Shown here one piece after another: positions 59,357 to 64,000 of a DNA stretch of 64,000 nt. Below the pieces are notes generated by a model. It did not search any database, was not told where the DNA came from, and saw only the letters and a program-made list of their open reading frames with translations. Positions within the stretch are counted from its first letter, which is position 1; every line of letters begins with the position of its first letter. Source of the DNA: Notospermus geniculatus (lineage: Eukaryota; Nemertea; Pilidiophora; Heteronemertea; Lineidae); assembly GCA_002633025.1 (NCBI GenBank), contig NMRB01000065.1, positions 483,065 through 547,064 of the forward strand, given 5' to 3'. The translations under genes were made by a program, and so were the position numbers.

Positions 59357-60219
59357 TATGCCTCGCTTTCACTTAGGCCTACGCTACGAATATCCCGAAT
59401 CGCCCCGAATCTGAAAGTTGTCCGGTTCGTAGATAATTGTCAAACGTTTCTTGCAGTTCTTAAATGATTCAGCCGTCTTAGTTAATTCCTGAACATTCGT
59501 ACACTTCGCATAAGTATGTCGAGCTGCCACGAAAGTTTTTGTAGTTTGTCAAAAACTTTCGTGGGAGGGCTCACGAAATTCAGGTACGAATTCAAGTACG
59601 AAGTACGAATTCAAAGAATTATGTAAGAATTGTACGTAATAAGGTACGACTCACTTACGAATATTCGTGACCGATTCGTACTTGATTCATAAATACATTC
59701 GGGACATTCGTGCCTGTTTCGGGATGTTTTCGGCGTGGGTCCACGAATTTGAGGGAGACACGAATGGCCAAGAATAGCTCAGAATGCAAAAGAATCGACT
59801 ACGAGGCTGTTACATGTACGGACGAACTCACACGAACGCAACTGTACGAATGTTTGGGAATCAACTAAGAATATCTAAGAACTGCAAGAAACGTTTGAGA
59901 TACATGTATACGAACCGGACAAATTTCTGATTCGGGACATTCGTAGCGTCAGTGAAAGCGGGGCATCATGGACCCACGCCGAAAACATCCCGAAACAGGC
60001 ACGAATGTCCCGAATATATTTACGAATCAAGTACGAATCGGGCAGGAATATTCGTAAGTGTGTCGTACCTTATTCGTACAATTCTTACATGATTCTTTGA
60101 ATTCGTACTTGTTTCTTAACCCATTCTTGACATTCGGCATATTTTTCAACCCGATTAGCCACGAATTTCGACGATTTCAGATTCGGGACATTCGTAGCGT
60201 TAGTGAAAGCGGGGCATAA
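59357..60219. mobile_element. Compound transposon, GCCCCGCTTTCACTAACGCT ends
   Basis: Three related termini: 59357-59400 (CCTCGCTTTCACT, ACGCTACGAAT), 59932-59968 and 60181-60219 (both ATTCGTAGCGT, AGTGAAAGCGGGGCAT). Inside, TACGAAT-rich arms at about 59583-59760 and 59968-60110 are inverted copies. It looks like one element of about 610 bp with part of a second copy joined on. Confidence 0.75.
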
Positions 60220-60706
60220 GAGGGACAGTCCGCGATCCACCCTGAACGTTGCGTATATAGTTGTAACGCTTGCCGTGTGAACCAATGACTGACGCTCCTT
60301 TTCATCGATTTTACACATTTGCCCAATCAGAGCCCATTGCCACTTGACGTCATCATGGTCATACAATATACACCCCAGACGAGGAGAAATGATGACATAA
60401 AGTTTGGATTTTATTTCATTTTATTTCATACGATTCTGCCTTCTTAAAACCGGATATAGCAATGTAAACGGAAGGTTGAAAAAGCATTTGCAATCCTAGT
60501 CCGCTGAATCGGATAAAATGTCAAGAAGGTGGCAGCCATTTGCAGAGCGGGCCATATACCCAAATGTTTCCGGCTAAAGGCCTACACAAAGACTATACCG
60601 TTAACAATATTACTACCCTACATGCTGTTTACTCAATTTCTACTGAATTATTTGAATTAATCAAATGACAAAACTGATGACTTTATTACCTGGTAACCCA
60701 TTCGCA

Positions 60707-62531
60707 ATGACTGAATTAATGCACGACTACACATCAACGGAACGGATGACCACGAGCCAAACGAATACGCATCCACATTTGGAGCTGGCGCTCTTGATCG
60801 CGAGAAAATGGACTCCGATTTGTATCAGTATTATCGGGATTGTCGGAAATGTCTTATCACTTTGTATTACCCTGAAAGCTGAGTACAGACACATCAGCAC
60901 ATGTACATACATGTCGGCCCTCGCTGTACTCGATACGATATACCTACTACATTACTTGGCTTTCGTACCTTTTTTCTTCGGTTGGACTTTCCGACGGTCC
61001 TTGATGGAGTCGGTCTTACGGTAAGGGCTTGCTCACTACTGAACTCCATCTCATCCTTCGGAGAGTGGGTCACCTACTGATGGCCATGTCGAATTAGCGG
61101 AACCAGCGGAACCTGGTCTGCAGCCGATAGAACGAACACGTGACTCGTTGTTGCTTCATTTACATGTAGCTGTTGACTGAAAGCAACACGCGACTCTGTG
61201 TTGCTAAATAACACGCGGCTGCACTCATGATGTCCGGATTGAGACCTCTAGGCCCTCGGCATGCTAGGCCTGGGATAGGCTACCGGTAAGCCTACATGGC
61301 CCAGGCCTACCGTTGGCCTAGTTTTTTGGCACCTAAAAATTCGATTTGACCAGTGCAGTTGCCACGCCATAGCATGCTTTATTACTTGGACCGAATAATG
61401 GACGTGGCGATGGATCTCCATAATCATAACACCAAAAACACAAAATTAACTGATAAACAAATGCTCTTCATTTTGGGGCTGCCAGAAACATGATGCACGA
61501 TTCCGGTAGTAGGCCTAGGCCTAGTCGACAATCACGGATGATGGTTTGTTGGCGGATCACCATCTGTTAGTCTGACATGTCTTATGACCAGGAAATTCCT
61601 GAGGATTAATTTGCAAACCATTTTTGTTATCGTAATTTTAACCTATTTATCAAATTACATTTTTGATTGTCTAATCGTCCAGATGATGTTGTCGATGGCA
61701 AGAGTTATTTTTCTTTAAAAAAATATTTAAAAAACAGCATATTTGTGTTGTTTCCTTCAGGTTCCGCTGTTTCCGCTAATTCGACATGGCCCCTATTGAT
61801 ATGACATGAAAATTGCACTAGGCTGTAAATTCACAGAGGTCCTGCATTAATGGGTCCAGCTTTTCCTGTTGGCATTGCTGACCAAACAGCAGGTTGTTGA
61901 TACATGTATCTCGAATCGAAGTCCTGACACTGATTTGTTTTGATATGTTCATGTACGCACATTGTAGGGCCGAATATAGGACTGAGCATGTCACGACATA
62001 CGATTGGGTTTGGAATCTAGTGTTGTGCGGCTTCACACTGACCTATGAATTTCGGAGATATACTTTTTTCTTACTTTTTAGGGAGATCGATTACGTCTTG
62101 TACGTCACTTCAACATCGTCAAGACTGTCCCTGGCAGCCATGACAGCGGATCGCGCATGCGTAGTACTGTTTCCGTTAAAGGTTAAAACACTCTGCACGG
62201 CTTCCAACGCCAGGAAGGTCGTAATTTTCTTGTCTATCGTCCCAGCTGTCATCGACATCAACCTCTTTTTCACGTTCGACGTTGAATTCATCGGTGACGC
62301 TTTCGACAATATCGTTCCCAGCGTCAAGGATTATCCCTGGGTTGAAGTGGTCGTAGCGGCCTACCACTCTTCTGTGATGACTGTCATTCCCTTCTCGGTT
62401 ATTATCATTTCAAATATCATTATCTTCAGGGGCGTCAAACAGGCGGCGTTGGACAGGGCTAAACTGAGTGACAGCGCCAGAAAAGGAGACGCAGACAACA
62501 GACACCTTACCAGAATGCTCCTGATAAGAAT
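60707..62531 (+). CDS. Intron-containing class A GPCR, exons 1-2 (TM6-7 exon not found)
   Basis: Exon 1 (60707-61020, phase 2) encodes an N-terminus plus helices 1 and 2 (IGIVGNVLSLCITLKAEYR; YMSALAVLDTIYLLHYLAF). Exon 2 (62082-62531, phase 2) encodes helices 3-5: SRLSLAAMTADRACVVLFPLK (DRAC for DRY), then VVIFLSIVPAVIDI and MTVIPFSVIIISNIIIFRGV, ending HLTRMLLIRM before a GTAAGC donor. The ATG at 60707 is chosen because it gives an exon of exactly 314 nt, the same as the paralogue at 63668; an earlier in-frame ATG at 60665 exists. The third exon carrying helices 6-7 is not visible before the next gene, so the gene may be broken or its last exon strongly diverged. The intron holds a 710-bp transposon. 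Confidence 0.8.
61082..61791. mobile_element. 710-bp element in GPCR intron, GGCCATGTCGAATTAGCGGA ends
   Basis: Arms 61082-61115 and 61758-61791 match inverted with one mismatch. No coding frame. Sits in the intron between GPCR exons 61020 and 62082. Confidence 0.85.
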
Positions 62532-63667
62532 GTAAGCTTCCAAGTGTAGTTCAAATTTGTGGTTCACGGTTGCGAGTTCCCTTCACGGCATAAGGTGGAG
62601 TGTCTTAGGCAGGTTTGAGCGGAAACGACTCGCCTCCTTTTGTCTTTGAAGGACGTGAAATCGGTCAGGGTCTGCTTTCAACAATTCGTACGTAACCATT
62701 ACGTGCGGTATGCACTGCTCTCAACAGGCATTGGACTCGTGTGCTTCCGATCTCATTAGACCAGACGCAAAAGGCGTTTTTGTTCGCCAAAACAAAAGGT
62801 GACAAAAGTACACGTGATGGTCTTCCTTGACTACCGGGTAAAGAGGGCTACAAAAAATGTCGGTCGATATTTCAGAATCAGTACCGGTGTAAATATAATC
62901 AGATGCACGCCGTCTCTGATGCATCCCCTCTATTCCCTGGGAGGTATTTGGTCACTGCAGGCTCTGTCAGTAGATGTGTGTCCCATTGTAACTGCCGCTT
63001 ATTTCGTGAAAGTCGTTCTGTTACGGGGTGCATCTGATTTTACTACACCGGTAGTCCACTATGATTTTGTAGACTGTACATTACTATTTGTAGAGTGTAC
63101 ATTTGTACTTCGAAAAGTATCTTCAAAACAACCAAACTTGTGCGGCCGTGTTTGCTTACATGTAATTGCGTATTGAGCGTTTTTATGAAACATACGCTCG
63201 TCAGATTGCCAATAAATTACCCCATGTTCTCCTTTAATTTGCGTTCTACGCCTGATGGTGACAACGAAGCTACATGTACGAATGAATGACGTTGTCCGCG
63301 ACCAACTTCTGGATTGACAAAATTACAGACAGAAGTGATGACGTACGGAATTAGATGTCATATGTGCTTGGCTTTGGGATTTGCGGAGAAATAGCTGTGA
63401 ACGTCCTCGGAATAATCAGATGTGACAGGCGGGTAAAATACTCGGTCCAGTTGACTGTGTCCGGAAAGCGAACGATCTAACCGTATGTAACTAACAATTT
63501 TATATTTACAAGGGGTGATATTCCTTTAGCTATGTATTTGCTGCGTCTTCGAACAACAGAGCACAACTTTCACTGAACGACATTGGTTGGTCAGCAGTCC
63601 ACTTTCGTTGTTTGTATAGACGATTTGTTATTATGGTCGTCAACTTCAAATTATCTGGTGCACGTTT
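62532..63667. other. Stretch between GPCR exon 2 and the next paralogue
   Basis: Searched for an acceptor followed by helices 6-7 in phase 2; none found. Contains the flank duplicated from 58170-58720. Confidence 0.5.
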
Positions 63668-63981
63668 GTGATGACTGAAATGCTGCACTATAACACACCA
63701 ACAGAGATGACCACGAGCCAAACCAACTCTTATCCATTTTTGCAGCAGGCGCTCTCAATCGCCACAAAATGGGCGCCTCTTTTCATCACGATTGTCGGGA
63801 CAGTTGGCAATGTCTTATCGCTGTGCATTACTTTGAAGGCCGAGTACAGGCGCATCAGCACAGGCACGTACATGTCGGCTGTCGCTGTACTTGACACTAT
63901 ATACCTACTACATTACTCGGCCTACGTCCCTTTTTTCTTCGGTTGGACGTTTCAACGGCCGTTGATGAAATTAATCATAAG
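63668..63981 (+). CDS. Class A GPCR exon 1, gene cut by window end
   Basis: A 314-nt first exon (phase 2 donor AG/GTAAGA at 63982) paralogous to 60707-61020: MTEMLHYNTPTEMTTSQTN, helix 1 IVGTVGNVLSLCITLKAEYR, helix 2 YMSAVAVLDTIYLLHYSAY and the FFFGWTF loop. The rest lies outside the window. Equal exon length, phase and strand show tandem duplication with its left neighbour. Confidence 0.85.
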
Positions 63982-64000
63982 GTAAGAGCTTGCTTACTTC

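Overview
The window looks like nuclear DNA of a marine invertebrate animal, probably a deuterostome (echinoderm, hemichordate or amphioxus grade). Genes are split by GT-AG introns. The proteins belong to animal families: rhodopsin-type GPCRs, a LAMP-family lysosomal glycoprotein, and TPM-domain membrane proteins of the MOLO1 type. The DNA is full of short palindromic transposons and is strikingly rich in TACATGTA and AGGCCT words. The species cannot be fixed from the sequence alone. Exon models below were built by eye from splice sites, frame continuity and family motifs.

Left part (1-30 kb), all genes on the minus strand. Two tandem paralogues encode secreted-ectodomain/single-pass proteins with a TPM (MOLO1-like) domain (92-3065 and 8124-11796). 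They share all four comparable intron phases. A third gene (19590-25101, possibly with a first exon at 29855-30074) encodes a LAMP-like protein with four conserved luminal cysteines, one membrane helix and a tyrosine sorting motif. Between them lie a 62-bp GC-rich minisatellite, a ~130-bp satellite, a tRNA-like SINE head and many hairpin MITEs.

Middle part (30-42 kb): mostly repeats. There is a duplicated 0.75-kb block joined at an N and a 1.1-kb element with perfect 81-bp inverted ends. One compact four-exon minus-strand gene (39308-41536) encodes a 137-residue, signal-peptide-bearing cysteine-rich protein with exon-bounded CxxC modules.

Right part (42.7-57.3 kb): a plus-strand tandem array of five intact single-coding-exon class A GPCRs plus one 3' remnant. 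Each intact copy has a splice-acceptor-like CAG just before the start region and shares duplicated 5' flanks, so an untranslated first exon is likely. A hairpin element recurs about 0.4-0.5 kb upstream of several copies. The broken copy sits beside three nested TTAA-targeted transposons. From 58 kb to the end lies a second, intron-containing GPCR subfamily: exons 1-2 of one gene (60707-62531) and exon 1 of the next (63668-63981), which continues past the window.

The most notable points are the young GPCR expansion with its recurring upstream hairpin, the nested TTAA transposons, the unrecognised cysteine-rich gene, and the paired MOLO1-like genes.
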